From contig OZ007509.1 in NCBI GenBank assembly GCA_963931865.1, forward strand, positions 9,857,625 to 9,921,624: DNA of 64,000 nt. Reading direction: 5' to 3'. A model generated the notes under the pieces. It saw nothing but the letters and a program-made list of their open reading frames with translations. It was not told the DNA's origin and did not search any database. Every line of letters starts with the position of its first letter. Position 1 is the first letter of the stretch. Position numbers and translations under genes: made by a program. This DNA comes from Axinella damicornis (Eukaryota; Porifera; Demospongiae; Axinellida; Axinellidae). Of the stretch, positions 1 through 13,700 are shown one piece after another.

Positions 1-2762
1 CACTCCTACGTCTCCGGTTTAGAGAATGCTCCACCGCCATCCTGAATACCAGTAGAGAATGCTCCACCGCCATCCTGTATACCAGAAGAGAATGCTCCAC
101 CACCATCGTGTATATGTACCCAGTTCTGGAGCCAGGGGATGCGCTATAAGAAGTCTGGTAGGCACTACAGCTGCATGGGAAGAGTAAGTAGAGAAGGACA
201 ATGTGAAATGTTGGCATGAATTAAAAATCGAATGCGAAACGCATTGAATATGCATAGGGAAAGGATAGCCACATGTCAACTCACACTGTCTCCAGGCTAC
301 GATGTTCCACTCCTACGTCTCCTGAGTAGAGAATGCACCACCGCCATCCTGTATACCAGTAGAGAATGCTCCAACGCCATCGTGTATACGTACCCAGTGC
401 TGGAGCCGGGGGATGCGCTATAAGAAGTCTGGTAGGCACTACAGCTCCATGGGAAGAGTAAGAAGAGAAGGACAATGTGAAAATTATGTTGGCCGGATTT
501 AAAAATCGAATGCGAAACGCATTGAGTATGCATAGGAAAAGGATAGCCACATGTCAACTTACACTGTCTCCAGGCTACGATGTTCCACTCCTACGTCTCC
601 GGAGTAGAGAATGCTCCACCGCCATCCTATATACCAGTAGAGAATATTTCCACCGCCATCCCGTATACCAGAAAAGAATGCTCCACCGCCATTGTGTATA
701 CGTACCCAGTGCTGGAGCCGGGGGATGCACTATAAGAAGTCTGGTAGGCACTACAGCTGCATGGGAAGAGTAAGTACAGAAGAACAATGTGAAATGTTGG
801 CATGAATTAAAAATCGAATGCGAAACGCATTGAATATGCATAGCGAAAAGATAGCCACATGTCAACTCACACTGTCTCCAGGCTACGATGTTCCACTCCT
901 ACGTTTCCGGAGTAGAGAATGCTCCACCGCCATCCTGTATACCAGTAGAAAATGCTCCACCGCCATACTGTATACCAGAAGAGAATGCTCCACCGCCATC
1001 GTGTATACGTACCCAGTGCTGGAGGCGGGGGATGCGCTATAAGAAGTCTGGTAGGCACTACAGTTGCAGGGGAAGAGTAAGTAGAGAAGGACAATGTGAA
1101 ATGTTGGCATGAATTAAAAATCGAATGCGAAACGCATTGAATATGATAGGGAAAGGATAGCCACATGTCAACTCACACTGTCTCCAGGCTACGATGTTCC
1201 ACTCCTACGTCTCCTGAGTAGAGAATGCACCACCGCCATCCTGTATACCAGTAGAGAATGCTCCAACGCCATCGTGTATACGTACCCAGTGCTGGAGCCG
1301 GGGGATGCGCTATAAGAAGTCTGGTAGGTACTACAGCTCCATGGGAAGAGTAAGAAGAGAAGGACAATGTGAAAATTATGTTGGCCGGATTTAAAAATCG
1401 AATGCGAAACGCATTGAGTATGCATAGGAAAAGGATAGCCACATGTCAACTTACACTGTCTCCAGGCTACGATGTTCCACTCCTACGTCTCCGGAGTAGA
1501 GAATGCTCCACCGCCATCCTATATACCAGTAGAGAATATTTCCACCGCCATCCCGTATACCAGAAAAGAATGCTCCACCGCCATTGTGTATACGTACCCA
1601 GTGCTGGAGCCGGGGGATGCGCTATAAGAAGTCTGGTAGGCACTACAGCTGCATGGGAAGAGTAAGTACAGAAGAACAATGTGAAATGTTGGCATGAATT
1701 AAAAATCGAATGCGAAACGCATTGAATATGCATAGGGAAAAGATAGCCACATGTCAACTCACACTGTCTCCAGGCTACGATGTTCCACTCCTACGTTTCC
1801 GGAGTAGAGAATGCTCTACCGCCATCCTGTATACCAGTAGAAAATGCTCCACCGCCATACTGTATACCAGAAGAGAATGCTCCACCGCCATCGTGTATAC
1901 GTACCCAGTGCTGGAGGCGGGGGATGCGCTATAAGAAGTCTGGTAGGCACTACAGTTGCAGGGGAAGAGTAAGTAGAGAAGGACAATGTGAAATGTTGGC
2001 ATGAATTAAAAATCGAATGCGAAACGCATTGAATATGCATAGCGAAAGGATAGCCACATGTCAACTCACACTGTCTCCAGGCTACGATGTTCCACTCCTG
2101 CGTCTCCGGAGTAGAGAATGCTTCACCGCCATCCTGTATACCAGTAGAAAATGCTCCACCGCAATCCTGTATACCAGTAGAGAATGCACCACCGCCATCC
2201 TGTATACCAGTAGAGAATGCTCCAACGCCATCGTGTATACGTACCCAGTGCTGGAGCCGGGGGATGCGCTATAAGAAGTCTGGTAGGCACTACAGCTCCA
2301 TGGGAAGAGTAAGAAGAGAAGGACAATGTGAAAATTATGTTGGCCGGATTTAAAAATCGAATGCGAAACGCATTGAGTATGCATAGGAAAAGGATAGCCA
2401 CATGTCAACTTACACTGTCTCCAGGCTACGATGTTCCACTCCTACGTCTCCGGAGTAGAGAATGCTCCACCGCCATCCTATATACCAGTAGAGAATATTT
2501 CCACCGCCATCCCGTATACCAGAAAAGAATGCTCCACCGCCATTGTGTATACGTACCCAGTGCTGGAGCCGGGGGATGCGCTATAAGAAGTCTGGTAGGC
2601 ACTACAGCTGCATGGGAAGAGTAAGTACAGAAGAACAATGTGAAATGTTGGCATGAATTAAAAATCGAATGCGAAACGCATTGAATATGAATAGGGAAAG
2701 GATGGCCACATGTCAACTCACACTGTCTCCAGGCTACGATGTTCCACTCCTGCGTCTCCGGA
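1..2762. repeat. Higher-order tandem satellite (892-bp period)
   Basis: Monomers of about 297 bp repeat through the block. Each has a nearly constant half with the palindromic core AATGCGAAACGCATT and a variable half. The variable half carries 2-4 copies of a 33-bp minisatellite centred on CTCCACCGCCATCCTGTATA. Blocks recur almost identically 892 bp apart (positions 297, 575 and 818 match 1189, 1467 and 1710). The next step is about 959 bp because two extra 33-bp units were gained near 2,130-2,200. Open frames on both strands come from the repeat structure and change with unit number. The array starts before the window, so its full length is unknown. Confidence 0.95.
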
Positions 2763-4513
2763 CGGTGTCACATGTCAACTACTAGTGTGCAGAATTACTA
2801 CCGTTACAAAGCTAGGGATGCGTGTGTGTGCTTGTGTATAAGAGAGAGAGGAAGAGGTCAAAATGAATCTGTAACTTAACAGTCACATAGATAAATATCT
2901 TCGTTGGATAGCTAGAGGTTTGTGTGTGTGTTACCGTACATCTGAGAATGATCTCTGGAAACAGGTAGAGCCAGTTAGGTAGAGACAGGTTGAGCCATCC
3001 TGGTTTAGAGTCATTGGGAGACCTATGGTAGTGAGCCAGGTAGAGAGCTAGGTATTGAACCAGGAAGTAAGCAATGTAAAGAAGGAAGAGAGCCAGGTAG
3101 AGTCCACCTCAAGTATACTGGGAAGTTCAATCACACAGCCATGGTGATACTGAGTGGATCAAACCCTTTATATAGCGTGTGTGCGTGATTTGTGTGTCTG
3201 ATCATGATGCAGTGAAGTATGATTGTATATACCGAATGACCTCAGGTAGAGTGGGCAGGTAGGGTCAGCAGTAGGGCATTTGGAAAGGCTAGCATGTCCA
3301 CTGTCTTGGCACAAAACCACCATCGCACCGTGCGGAGCTGGTCGGGCATGGTTGACACGCCTCGCGCGAGCAGATAACAAGAAATACTTTACCACTGAAC
3401 GGGCTGAGTAGTAGAGGGGGGAACAGCGAATGGTGAGAGGAGACCGATAAAGTGGCACAGCTACATGCAGACAGGAGCGTTGGTGTAGAGTATAGAGAAC
3501 TGACTGTGCAGAATAACACGACGACGGTCCTCGAGGACGGATCGGCGCACAATGGCTTGCTACTGGCACGGCAGCAGCGCCTTGTATCGGAAGTTCTCTT
3601 AGAGCCGTCTCCTTCCGCGCTCAACTGTTCATTCCCTAGTCAGCAGAAATGAGAAAACCGATGATGCTGAAGCACCCCATCAAAAGAATTTCACAAATCC
3701 CGCCCAAAAAATTACAGCCACAATCATTGACCAATCAAAATGCGGATGGTACCTAATCACGCGGGCTTGCCCGGGAAGTCTACAGATTTCCTGTGCAAGC
3801 GCGCGTGATTATCAGAGTGTATTGCTGAACTCAATGTCAATGTGTGAAAAGCACCGTAGTGAGAGCCCATTACCACCACCATCGGCTAGTAATTACGGAC
3901 TTCCTTTTGTAACATTATTAAGGCTGTACAATTACTTCCATGCCAGGAGCTATAACAGTTACTCTTAAGGTAGAGTAGCTACTGTTTTGATGAAGTACAG
4001 TGATGGACCTTGAATTAGCATACAGAAATTGGAGAATACATCCTTGGTAACAGTATAGCTACTTTCAATATGTACAGTGAGATCAAAAGTATTTGGGCAT
4101 AAAGTGCATCTTACAAGATCTACAAGAGAACTGAGACAGTACAGAGTCACCAAACAGAACTTAAACAATAGCAAATCTGTAGCTCAAGATAGCTCAACCA
4201 GATCAGGATGGGTGCGTGCACGCAATCGAGAAGGGTGCAGGATGCATGCTTTGGTGTCGGGGTGGGTGTGTGAACAGCTTGCAGTCATGAAGGGGGCAGG
4301 ATTTGAAAACTATGGCGAACATTAGTGTAATAGAATGAGTGCTGCTGCCATCAAATGTTGCTATAATATACTCTATTGCTATGAAAGAGTCCTAGATATG
4401 AATAGCTAGTAGCTAGTATCAGGTTACTGCACTCAAGTAGGTCTCTTAACAGCTACGAGACTTGCTTGAGCGCATTAACCGCCTTAGACTATGGTATTGA
4501 CTTAACACAGTAA
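2763..4513. other. No gene recognised
   Basis: Unique-looking sequence after the satellite. It has degenerate AGCCAGGTAGAG-like repetition near 2,960-3,110 and open frames up to 133 codons on the minus strand near 3,170-3,620. Those frames are low in complexity and match no family I know. No splice-bounded exon was found. Confidence 0.5.
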
Positions 4514-4860
4514 TAGCCTCATTCCCAGGCCTACCCCGTTCTCTGTTCTTCAGCTTGCGTTGACAATAATACACAGATGTGGCCAAAAATGGGGAACGCC
4601 TGGCATCATTCATTATGCGAGCGACATCAGGAGGAGGTGGATGTAGGGGGGCGGGGTCCATAATAATTGGTCCTGGATCAGTTCATCATGCAGTCACCTA
4701 GGCTCAGACACTCCACGGCTAGTCGTGACTCCAGATGCTCTATACACAATTTCATTGGCCAGTGTCGGTTGGGCCTATCTGACATCATTCATGAGCGGAT
4801 CCGCATCTGTGTAACACAAGCCGAAGAACAGAAAACAGGGTAGGCCTGGGAACAAGGCCA
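4514..4860. mobile_element. MULE-like MITE, old copy
   Basis: The left end reads TAGCCTCATTCCCAGGCC and the right end is its diverged reverse complement (GGCCTGGGAACAAGGCCA). Subterminal sequence also pairs (CCCCGTTCTCTGTTCTTC with GAAGAACAGAAAACAGGG). No clear target duplication remains, so this is an older copy of the family described at 11,775. Confidence 0.7.
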
Positions 4861-5262
4861 ACATGTCCAGTGGTCTCCCTATATAGTGAATGAATCACTA
4901 GGAAAAGAAAAGCCCGTAAGACTGTACAATTGCAGCTGGAGCATGATGTTTTGACTACAGTTCTGGTACACTGCCACAAATTACATTATAGTTGTATGTC
5001 ACTTAGAGATCATTACTACTCAGAGGTAGTGCTTTCCTACAATACCTGGTTAGTGGGCCTCACCAGAATGTCATGAATCTGAAGGTGAATAGGAGTGAAG
5101 AGACAGTGCATATAAATACTTAGCACTGCTATGGTTGCATCAGGCAAGGTTCTGTCCAGGTCACACTTCAAGTTGTATTTTGTTAAAAGAGATTGGTGCT
5201 GAAAGCTGAGCTGAGTGGTGGTCACTGCCAACCAGGGTGGGCGGGCAGACACACATACCATA

Positions 5263-5345
5263 TTTCCACGATCAAATGCCGCACTCGATTAGTGGCCGCC
5301 CTCGAACAATAGCCGCACCTCCAGAAGGGCTGAACGAAATAAACG
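5263..5345. repeat. End fragment of a TACCRTATTTCC-type element
   Basis: About 85 bp beginning TACCATATTTCCACGATC closely match, in reverse orientation, the block at 27,424-27,506. Both carry CACTCGATTAGTGGCCGCCC. It looks like the terminus of a TIR element; the partner end was not found nearby. Confidence 0.65.
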
Positions 5346-7453
5346 CCGCCCTTGTTTAGTAGCTGCGGCTAGTATTCGGACGGTCGGCAATCGATCAAAG
5401 TGCTTTGTCTAGCCCTCGAGGACCGTGACTGTTTCGCTGTGAGCGTAAAGAGAGGAGAACTGATTGTTGGTCATATTCCCCTGGAAGCTCTTCCATGGAA
5501 CTCAGTAGCCCTGGTGGTATCGACTGCATGAGAGAAGACAAAGTGTTGATTAACTTGGCCACAAATACGTAGCGTAAATGTTGAGGGTGCATGCAGAGCC
5601 CCACTCACCCAAATGGCTACTTCATTGGATTGACATGCTTTCAAGTGCATGCAGCTAGACTACGGTAGGTGGACTGCCTGAAAGCAAGGATGGCTAGTCA
5701 CTTCACCCTGTGTCTACATAATACGAGAAAGTTCACTGCAAGAATTTCTCAACCCTCCCGCCCCACATTCCTGCAGTCTGAGAGGTTACGGGATACTCGG
5801 GTGTGTGCTGTGTACTGCAAGTGAATGCTGATCGAATTTGTAGCCAAAATTATTTTGGACCTGTTTAGATACTCATCAAGGAGGGCATGATGGAAGCTTT
5901 TTCATGGCAAATTTATCTGCTGTCTCGCTCGAGAAAAGCAGTTATAATATACTGCGAACTGAATTGCTCGTTTTTGGACAGCTACACATCATATCCATAG
6001 AAGCTTCCGTCATGCCCTGCAGCTTGTGACAGCGCACCTCCACCGCCAGAATCAATTTGTTCACGCTCTTCGTACTTGAGAAATTCAGCATGCACTTGCA
6101 GTACATTTTGCATGGCGCGAGCATGAGTATCTCGTAACCTTAAGGCTACTATCAACAGTGGTTATCACATCGCTAATATCTCGTAACCTCAACTCTTTTA
6201 GGCCCAAATTTCTTTCTCTAGGCATTCCTCTCAAGCACCAGTTAACAGACTAGCCACATGACAATACCTCAGCCACACTCTTAGCAGAGTCTGAAAACAA
6301 GTTGGGACTTAAACTGTGATGTTATTCAGAATAGCACCACACAATGGTTTTCTTGGGACCCCACACAAGGAGAAAGGCTAACAAAATTCTTGCATGTACC
6401 CCCAAGGAATTTATACAATCTGATTGAATCACGTGTACTGGCTTCCTCACAACAAACTACCCAACAGTAAGTCAACGAACAAGGAAGGGAAGTGGCTACT
6501 CAAAAGGAGGGTGGGTCTATTTTCCTGTGCGCTGGGAAGCTACTATGCAGCTGGAGTTCATTGCAATTGGGGTGCTCATTGTATGATCCAGAATAGCACC
6601 CTGGACTGCGAAGCCCAGACACGGCCATGCTGTTCGCACCCTCCGGGTGCACCCACCCACCTCCCCCTGTCCCACCCTTTCTGCTGTCGCAGAACTAGGA
6701 CATTGCCGGATGTGACATCATGAAGCTGAAAGTCTCATGACGCCAGAGCATCGTTAGGGCTAACGTGCTTGAGATAGTAGTTACAAGTTCCCCACAAAAA
6801 CGTGGGGAGCCACGCATGCGCAAACAGTGGATACCAGACGCTCTTCTCTCCAATAACCGAGCGCCTGGGAATGAGGCTAGGTTGCTTCAGTCAAAACTTA
6901 GCCATGAATTAGTGAATGGAACGGCAAATTGTGTCAACAGCTTCTGCTTCACAAAAAAGTGTGGATCTCACTCTCTATTGTACTGTGAGTATTGGGACAT
7001 TCTGTGTACACTTACGTGAGGTTGTAGGGGTTGTAACGCCTCGTCCTCAACAGAGGAGAGGTAGAGGAACCCCAAGTGTGGTTCCCTCTGCTCAATCTCC
7101 AGTGGGTCCATTAGCAATTCCAGAGGAGAGGGTACCTTGTAAGGACACACTCGGGGTAGTAACACGGTGCTGGACTTGTTCCTGGGAACACTCCTTTGAC
7201 GTTGTGAGGTGTGCCCAAGGTTCTGGCAGGGGTGCCTCAGGGCCGTGGAAATCAGGATGCAGCCTATGCTGATAGGCTGATAGTGCTGGCTGGGAGGCCT
7301 GGGGAGAGAGAGCGGGGGGTGCATCACAAAGGGTCTCCCACGGTATAATATCTAGAGTTTCCGGGGCTTACAGCAATTATGCAGTGAAGTGGGTTGGGTA
7401 ACTTCAGTGTTCTCGCTGCTCAGGCCTCTCGACTGACGTGAGAACGTAGATCC
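5346..7453. other. No gene recognised upstream of TAF9
   Basis: It contains a solitary MULE-MITE right arm (6,790-6,886, ending GCCTGGGAATGAGGCTAG). It also has an open + frame around 7,016-7,272 with a basic stretch (RPQQRRGRG) and a CxxC-like motif. The frame has no family match and no convincing splice context, so I leave it uncalled. Confidence 0.5.
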
Positions 7454-7510
7454 CTCGCTCCGGAAGTTGGGGCGGGGCTACTACGCCCCGCCCCTAACTT
7501 CCGGAGCGAG
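7454..7510. promoter_or_regulatory. Foldback promoter element with ETS and GC boxes (TAF9)
   Basis: The left arm CTCGCTCCGGAAGTT, followed by GGGGCGGGGC, is matched by a right arm of the same sequence in reverse with one base inserted; the loop is about 5 bp. Each arm carries an ETS-type CCGGAAGT core and an Sp/KLF-type GGGGCGGGG box, so both motifs are present on both strands. It lies about 155 bp before the TAF9 start codon. Promoter function is inferred from motif content and position; it could also be a small foldback element. Confidence 0.6.
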
Positions 7511-7563
7511 AGATAGACGAGGGTGTGTCTGCATCATTGCCCAGTGGGTGTGTTGTCCTGCTT

Positions 7564-7602
7564 GGACCCGGACCCGTACCGTACCCGTACCTGGTATATA
7601 CC
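7564..7602. promoter_or_regulatory. GGGTAC-repeat box and TATA-like site (TAF9)
   Basis: ACCCGGACCCGTACCGTACC and the following CCGTACC form a run of GGGTACGG-type units on the minus strand. They are followed by GGTATATACC, 60-100 bp upstream of the start codon. A closely similar run in the opposite orientation lies 65-90 bp before the eIF4E2 start codon. Confidence 0.5.
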
Positions 7603-7663
7603 CCAGACTTACCGGAAATTAATTTTTTAATCAGAACTGGCAAACCTTACTGAATGGAAATCG

Positions 7664-7775
7664 ATGGCACTGCCTGGGCCCAGAGATGCCGCCGTAATGG
7701 AAGCAGTCCTTAAGGAAATGGGAGTCGAACACTATGACCGTAGTGTGGTGTATCAGATGCTGGAATTCAGCTATA
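7664..7775 (+). CDS. TAF9: TAF9 coding exon 1
   Basis: Encodes residues 1-37, with the first histone-fold helix ([20 protein letters not shown]). It ends in AGC TAT A before donor GTGAGT, leaving one base of an Arg codon. Confidence 0.93.
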
Positions 7776-10700
7776 GTGAGTGTACATGTATACACGTACG
7801 TCATGTTGTATGTGAGGCATGGACAAGACTACACAGCAAATAGTGTATTGTCCATGATCGAGGGGTGGCATTGTCTTGGAATCAGACCCTAGCACGTAGA
7901 TGATGAACCCTACGGGAGTAAGGGGTGAGTGTAAAACATAGAGTCGGTAGACTCTATAAACTATGTGTAGGGATATGGATACAACTAGTCTCACATGGCC
8001 CAGACCCTTCCTGCGATGATTGGTGGGGCGGGGTGAAGGGGAGGGGAGGGAGGAAGAAGGGTCTGTGACTTTGAACAAGATGCAGTTGCACAATGGAATG
8101 GAAATAATCTTCGTCAACGTAATATTGCATGTGACTTACCTCAAGTATAGTAGTTGATCGAGCACAGAGCTACAGCCATGGCTATCAAGGAAGAGCGCTG
8201 CACTGTCTGCCTCAAAGACTTGCCGAAGAGTAGTATGCGAAGGAGACTTAACAGTGAGACATTCCAGAACCCGTGTGGAGACTCACAGAGACGTCCCTAT
8301 TGCATGCAAATTATCTTCGCTTTGTTTGGCCATCAACTGCCTGTAGCCTAGCTGTGAAGCCGCTAAGGAGGCAGTCCTGATTCTTCTCGCCATGCCAACT
8401 ATAAATCTAGTCACCCGCTCAAAGCGGATATCGTGCCACAAATTACATGCTGCTTCAATCTGGTTGGCTCTACCAGCATTCCGGCAGAGCCAACAACATC
8501 CTCTTCAGAGTCACCAGACCCTTTGTCTTCCCTCCTCCCCCGCCCCACTGATCGTTGCAGGAAGGGTCTGGGCCACGCGAGACTAGGATACAACGTACAT
8601 GCAATATATGGTAAAAGTAACCAAAAGCATTATTGCCGAGCGCATTAACGCGAGGCACTGAATGGGGGATCTATTCTATATACGTATGCAAAAGCCACAA
8701 AGTACATGTATACACACCCTGAGTTAGAAGCTGGACAGCAGCATCTAACTCGTTTCCTCAGGATGTGTATACATGTACTTTGTGGCTTTTTGAGTTGGAG
8801 CTGCATGGATAACTTTTTGTCTCGGCACCGAAGTGCCGAGACACAGTGCTGGATGCGTAGGTACGTACGTGGTACATATGTGCGTGGTACGTACGTCGCT
8901 TTTCGCAATGCGCCAGCGCAAGTGCTGCATACACTCTTAATTGGGTGTCAAACGTATTTATAGCCTGCAAGTAAATCCTCAAAAGTGATTATGGGTTTGC
9001 ATGGCTGCTCATGAATCCTCTTACCAAGACTGCAGCTAGTATATACTTAATTGAGGACAATGAATACTCACTCATCCATAGCTACACAGTGTGCTGCACT
9101 CAGCTCTAGCTAGCTATATAGATAAGTGCTGAACGAATTGGCCAAGGTGTTGTCTAGGTCCATTTATGAATTAAAACGGCCCACCTGGCTCTGACTAAAG
9201 ATCAAGCCCAGACATAACCATACTGCTTTCACCCTTGGGGTGAACATTCCCACCTCACCCTGACCCACCCCATGCCTTGCTCAAACAACCTCCAAGGATA
9301 TTTACGCTCACTTAAGCTGAAAGTCTCATAGCTAACAGGTTTTGCAGTCATAAAGGGTTAAGCAGCTGCCATGTCCTCTGCATGATTCTAGCTGATACCA
9401 AGTCATGCCAAGACACATCAAGTCCTTTAAAGACTCACTTGTTAAGGTAGCTATGGTAGCTATGTGGTGACATGCAGTATAAAATAAGGTGTCACAACCA
9501 TGTTCTCCAAGCAAGCTAGCTAGCTAGCTAGCTAGGTGGATCAGGCTTACAAGGTTATTACAAGGTTGGCAAGTTAACTGTACCAGGTTGTCACAAGCTT
9601 ATTGAAATCATGCAAGGTTGTCACAAGCTTGTTGAAATCATACAAGGTTGTTACAAGCTTGTTTGGACCAAGTACATGTACAAGGTTGTCACAAGGCTGG
9701 TGACCTTGTCACAACCTTGCCACCAGGTTGTAACAAGCTTTATGTGGATATGCATGAAAACAGCAGCATTTACAACTGAGTGCTGCACAACCCTATCGCT
9801 TTTTCACAGCTTCAGTCTCACACTAGGCAGTTGCAGCTACCCACTCAAAAGCTATGGCTTCAAATTGGCACGCCATTTTTCTTCATTTGTATGCGTACCT
9901 GATATGTAATTGTTACTCAAGATTGCTGAATTACAATCACAGCCGGGAAGAACATTATATGCGTTGTGTTGTCAATCAAATGAGGCCCTTCACAAGACTG
10001 AGGTAAGTCTCTGTGCGTATAATTTAGCTCTACATATGTACTGTATTATGTGAGCACGGTGAATGCCTATCTCAAGACAAGTATGGTTACAAGTGACAAC
10101 ATATGAATGTCCCTACGGTAAACTGCCTATGGTCTTCAGACAGGGAGAGCTGGCTTTGTCATCCACCCAGGGAAGGGTTGACTCGAGATTCCCGGGCCTG
10201 ATTCTTCAGCCAAAGCTGGAATGTAATACCTGAGTAACACAGGTATACCTATGCAAGGACACCTACTGCCTAGTTGCCTGTGATGTCACTGACTACTGCT
10301 TTGTTAGATCAAACTTCAGCTCAAACATGCGCCTGCTGCTAAATAAGCAAGTGAATAAAAAATGTAACAGGATGTGCATGTATGGATACCAGAAAGGCAA
10401 AAAGTAAGGAGACAAGGAACAAAAATGTAGGGATGATCACACATAGTATACAATCCCCCTACATATTTTTGTTCATCATACACGTACGTGGAAAAATATC
10501 TCTGTACATAATTATATTTGTTCATATTATAACCCTTCGTAGCTTTGGTGACATTTGTTGTCTGTGTGCAGCTTGTTTTCATCAGTCCAGTCCGGTCAGT
10601 GGTCCAGTCCACCGTACCCCGCATCGCTGTTAGACGTTTATAATTATAGCTTTATTAGCCTACCTATCAAATGCATTTCATTTGATTTGCATACTAGAAG

Positions 10701-13700
10701 TATTGTTGATGCATCACTGCATTTGCTGAGATCACCATGGAAGCTGCTATCTCCAAAAACCAAAAAAAGCTACCATGTTGGTGTATCCGTCCATAGGTTT
10801 TACACTCACCCGGGAAGAAGGAAGGGTCTGGGTTCATGTGTACATTCATTCATGTGTACATTCTGGGTTCATGTGTACATTCATTCATGTGTACATTGCT
10901 GACTTGACTGATCAGAATTGTTGTTTGCAAAAGAACTTTTATGCCCGGACCCTTCCCCCTCTCCATTCAAAGGGTCTAGTTCCAAGACTAGGTGTGGCAT
11001 GGTAGGCATAGTGTGATGTGTATTGTATTAGCATACTGTTACTCTACACATGCATGTCTATGTAGCTCCCCTCCTCCTGCAGGATACATTACAACCATCC
11101 TGGAGGATGCAAGGGTGTACAGTGAACATGCCCAGAAGAAGGAGCTGGATGTGGCAGATGTGAGGCTAGCAATCCAGAACAGAATGGATCACTCCTTCAC
11201 TGTACCACCTCCAAGAGATGTGAGGGTTTTACATGTATTGTATATACTGCAATTCTGATTCTGTGGAAAGTTTAGTGTTAAGGTTACTGGCTTGTGTCGT
11301 GGTGGGCGTGGCCGGGCAAAATTTGTTCAAGTTTTTTCCCCACACAGAAATTAAGCTAGTGAAATAAAGTTACTTGACGCAAAGCAGGGAGGGTAGTCAA
11401 CATGCACTGCGTCCTTGAACCGACAGCTGGCACGATTGTGCCCACTTATCACATTGGCAGCAAAGAAATGGTCCACACGTTCAGCATACTGTAGCCACTC
11501 CTCTTTTGAAGCATCGTATTCATCGATCTGAAGTCGACATGCTACCTTTACCACTCCAAATCCCGTTGTTTCATAAATTATCTGGTGTCCTCATGTGGAT
11601 TCACATGGATCTAACGACCTACTAGCATGGCGCCTTGTCATGTTAAGCTTAACAGATAATTTTCCCTACCAGGAGTGTAACACACATGTATATATAGGTA
11701 TAATTACCTGTCACACCTTAATTGTACAATGCATGTGGCAGGTGATACATGTAGCATTCAACATAGGTGGTCGTTAGCCTCGTTCCCAGGCCTACCCCGC
11801 GCCCTTCCGCATCCGTGCATTATTGTCAATGGAAACCGAAGAACAGAAAAATGGGGTAGGCCTGGGAACGAGGCTAGGTGGTCGTGATAGTGCTTATTAT
11901 ACAATGGAGCCGGTAGTATGCCAATATTTAGCCTCGTTCCCAGGCCCGAGAGAGGGAGGAGAAAAAGACCTGGTTTCCACTGTTTGCGCATGCGCTTAAT
12001 TATCTGTAACCGTAACACGTATTCATAAGGGGGAGGGTGCAAATGACATCTTCATAGTCACATGGTTGAGCGTGTGACGCTATCTATTTTGCTACACTGG
12101 TCCTCGATCCGCGACATGAAGGGCAACACACCCACAATTCACTGCCACCAGCAACAGACTTACCCAACGTTCGTTATTCGAAACAAACGGAAGAGTCCTG
12201 GTAGCATACTGACTCCACCCGGTCGGTGCGATGGTAGCCACACGAAAACATCAATCGCTTGTCACTGTTCTAGCTCAATTCAGGAGCACCTTACCACCTG
12301 AGGGCATAGGAGAGTACGATTGACAGCACGCCACTCGCTTACCATAGCTATATCGCTAGCCAGGCCAGTTAGCCGTATGGATCACGTTATCCGCTTTGAT
12401 GTCACGAGTGTACAAACATAATCGAACGTCCACAGTGCTGGTGGAATTTCACCGCTCTTTAGCGCATGCGCAAACAGTGGAAACCAGGCATTTTCTCCTC
12501 GCTGTCTCGGGCCTGGGAACGAGGCTAGCAAATATTCTGCGAAAATCATAATTAATAAAATGACCGCACACTAATGCACTTGTTCGGTACGCGTGACCGA
12601 TCAACATGCGTGAATACAATCATCTAAGTGCATGACTGTTAGGGACGGATCGAATCTGCCAATTTCTTTTTCTCTCTTTATGCATGAGTTCTAGTCAGCC
12701 AAATTCCTTTTTTTTCTCCCCAATACACATATACACACAACCAACGTGGATTTGAATCGAGATTGGGGAACACACTTTCATGCTCTTTTGATTTATTGGG
12801 ATGACGGGCATGACCTAGCATATTTTGCAAATGACCAATCAAAATCTAGGACATTTGACCGCTCAACACGTAATCCTTATGTTGACCTCTGTATTCTACG
12901 AGCAACTCTTGCTTGGATTAATTTGCGACAATGAAGTAATGTATACAAGTAGCTGAGCTCGCTTCGCTCGCTCAGCTACTTCCCCCTCGTTCGCCTACCG
13001 TGCATAATCCCGCGCCGGACAGCTCTCTGTGCAGAGCTGCTTCCCGATTGCGTCCGCTTCAGCTGCTGCTTGCCGCTTGCGTCGCTTCAGCTGCTGCTCC
13101 CTGGCCCGATTGCAGCATCCGCTTCAACTGCTGCTCCCCGTTTGCCTCCGCTTCCAGCTGCTACTCCCCGATTGCGTCCGCTTCAACTGCTGCTCCCCGA
13201 TTGCGCTTGCTGGATTCCAGCCCATGCCATGCCCGGGCCCAATGTTCTCGAACATTCTTCGCGGAGTTCGAGGTTCAGTAAATAAATTAAAGTACAAAGG
13301 TCGCGCGTCACTATAGTCTAGTCCCGCCCCACGAACATCCCGCTTCCTTTACACACAGACAGACAGACGAACAGACACACACACGGTTAAAATCTTAATG
13401 TATTGATGGTGGATCGTGCTAGGCCTGGGATGCATAACCTTGGTAACTCGTTCATACTCCTTGTGAGGATGCTTGCCATCTCCATGTACACCTTGAACTT
13501 TGCACCTTTTACTTCCACACAAAGCCGTGCCTACTAGTATAGATTGTAAGCACAAAGTGTGACTCCTGATGCTGTAAACTTGGGAGTACAACTAGCTACC
13601 AGTAATTCTATTCCAAAATTGCGCATTTCAGCGGTGCTCATTACATGGGGTACTAATAATCATTGGGTATTATACTTGTACATACATGTATGACGAGGTC

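Noticed and set aside
1..2716. Many 70-108 codon frames in the satellite
   Set aside because: They follow the repeat period on both strands at once and change with unit number; no family resemblance.
1..2762. CRISPR-like alternation of constant and variable parts
   Set aside because: The variable parts are themselves a 33-bp minisatellite and repeat at 892 bp; unit sizes and the eukaryotic context rule out a CRISPR array.
8154..8351. 65-codon CxxC protein in TAF9 intron 1
   Set aside because: A single CxxC motif, no partner ligands, and it lies inside a foldback element; no family recognised.
13000..13316. Frames rich in Cys, Ala and Ser near 13.0, 24.0 and 61.8 kb as secreted proteins
   Set aside because: They translate the GC-rich 30-bp array in three frames and differ between copies.
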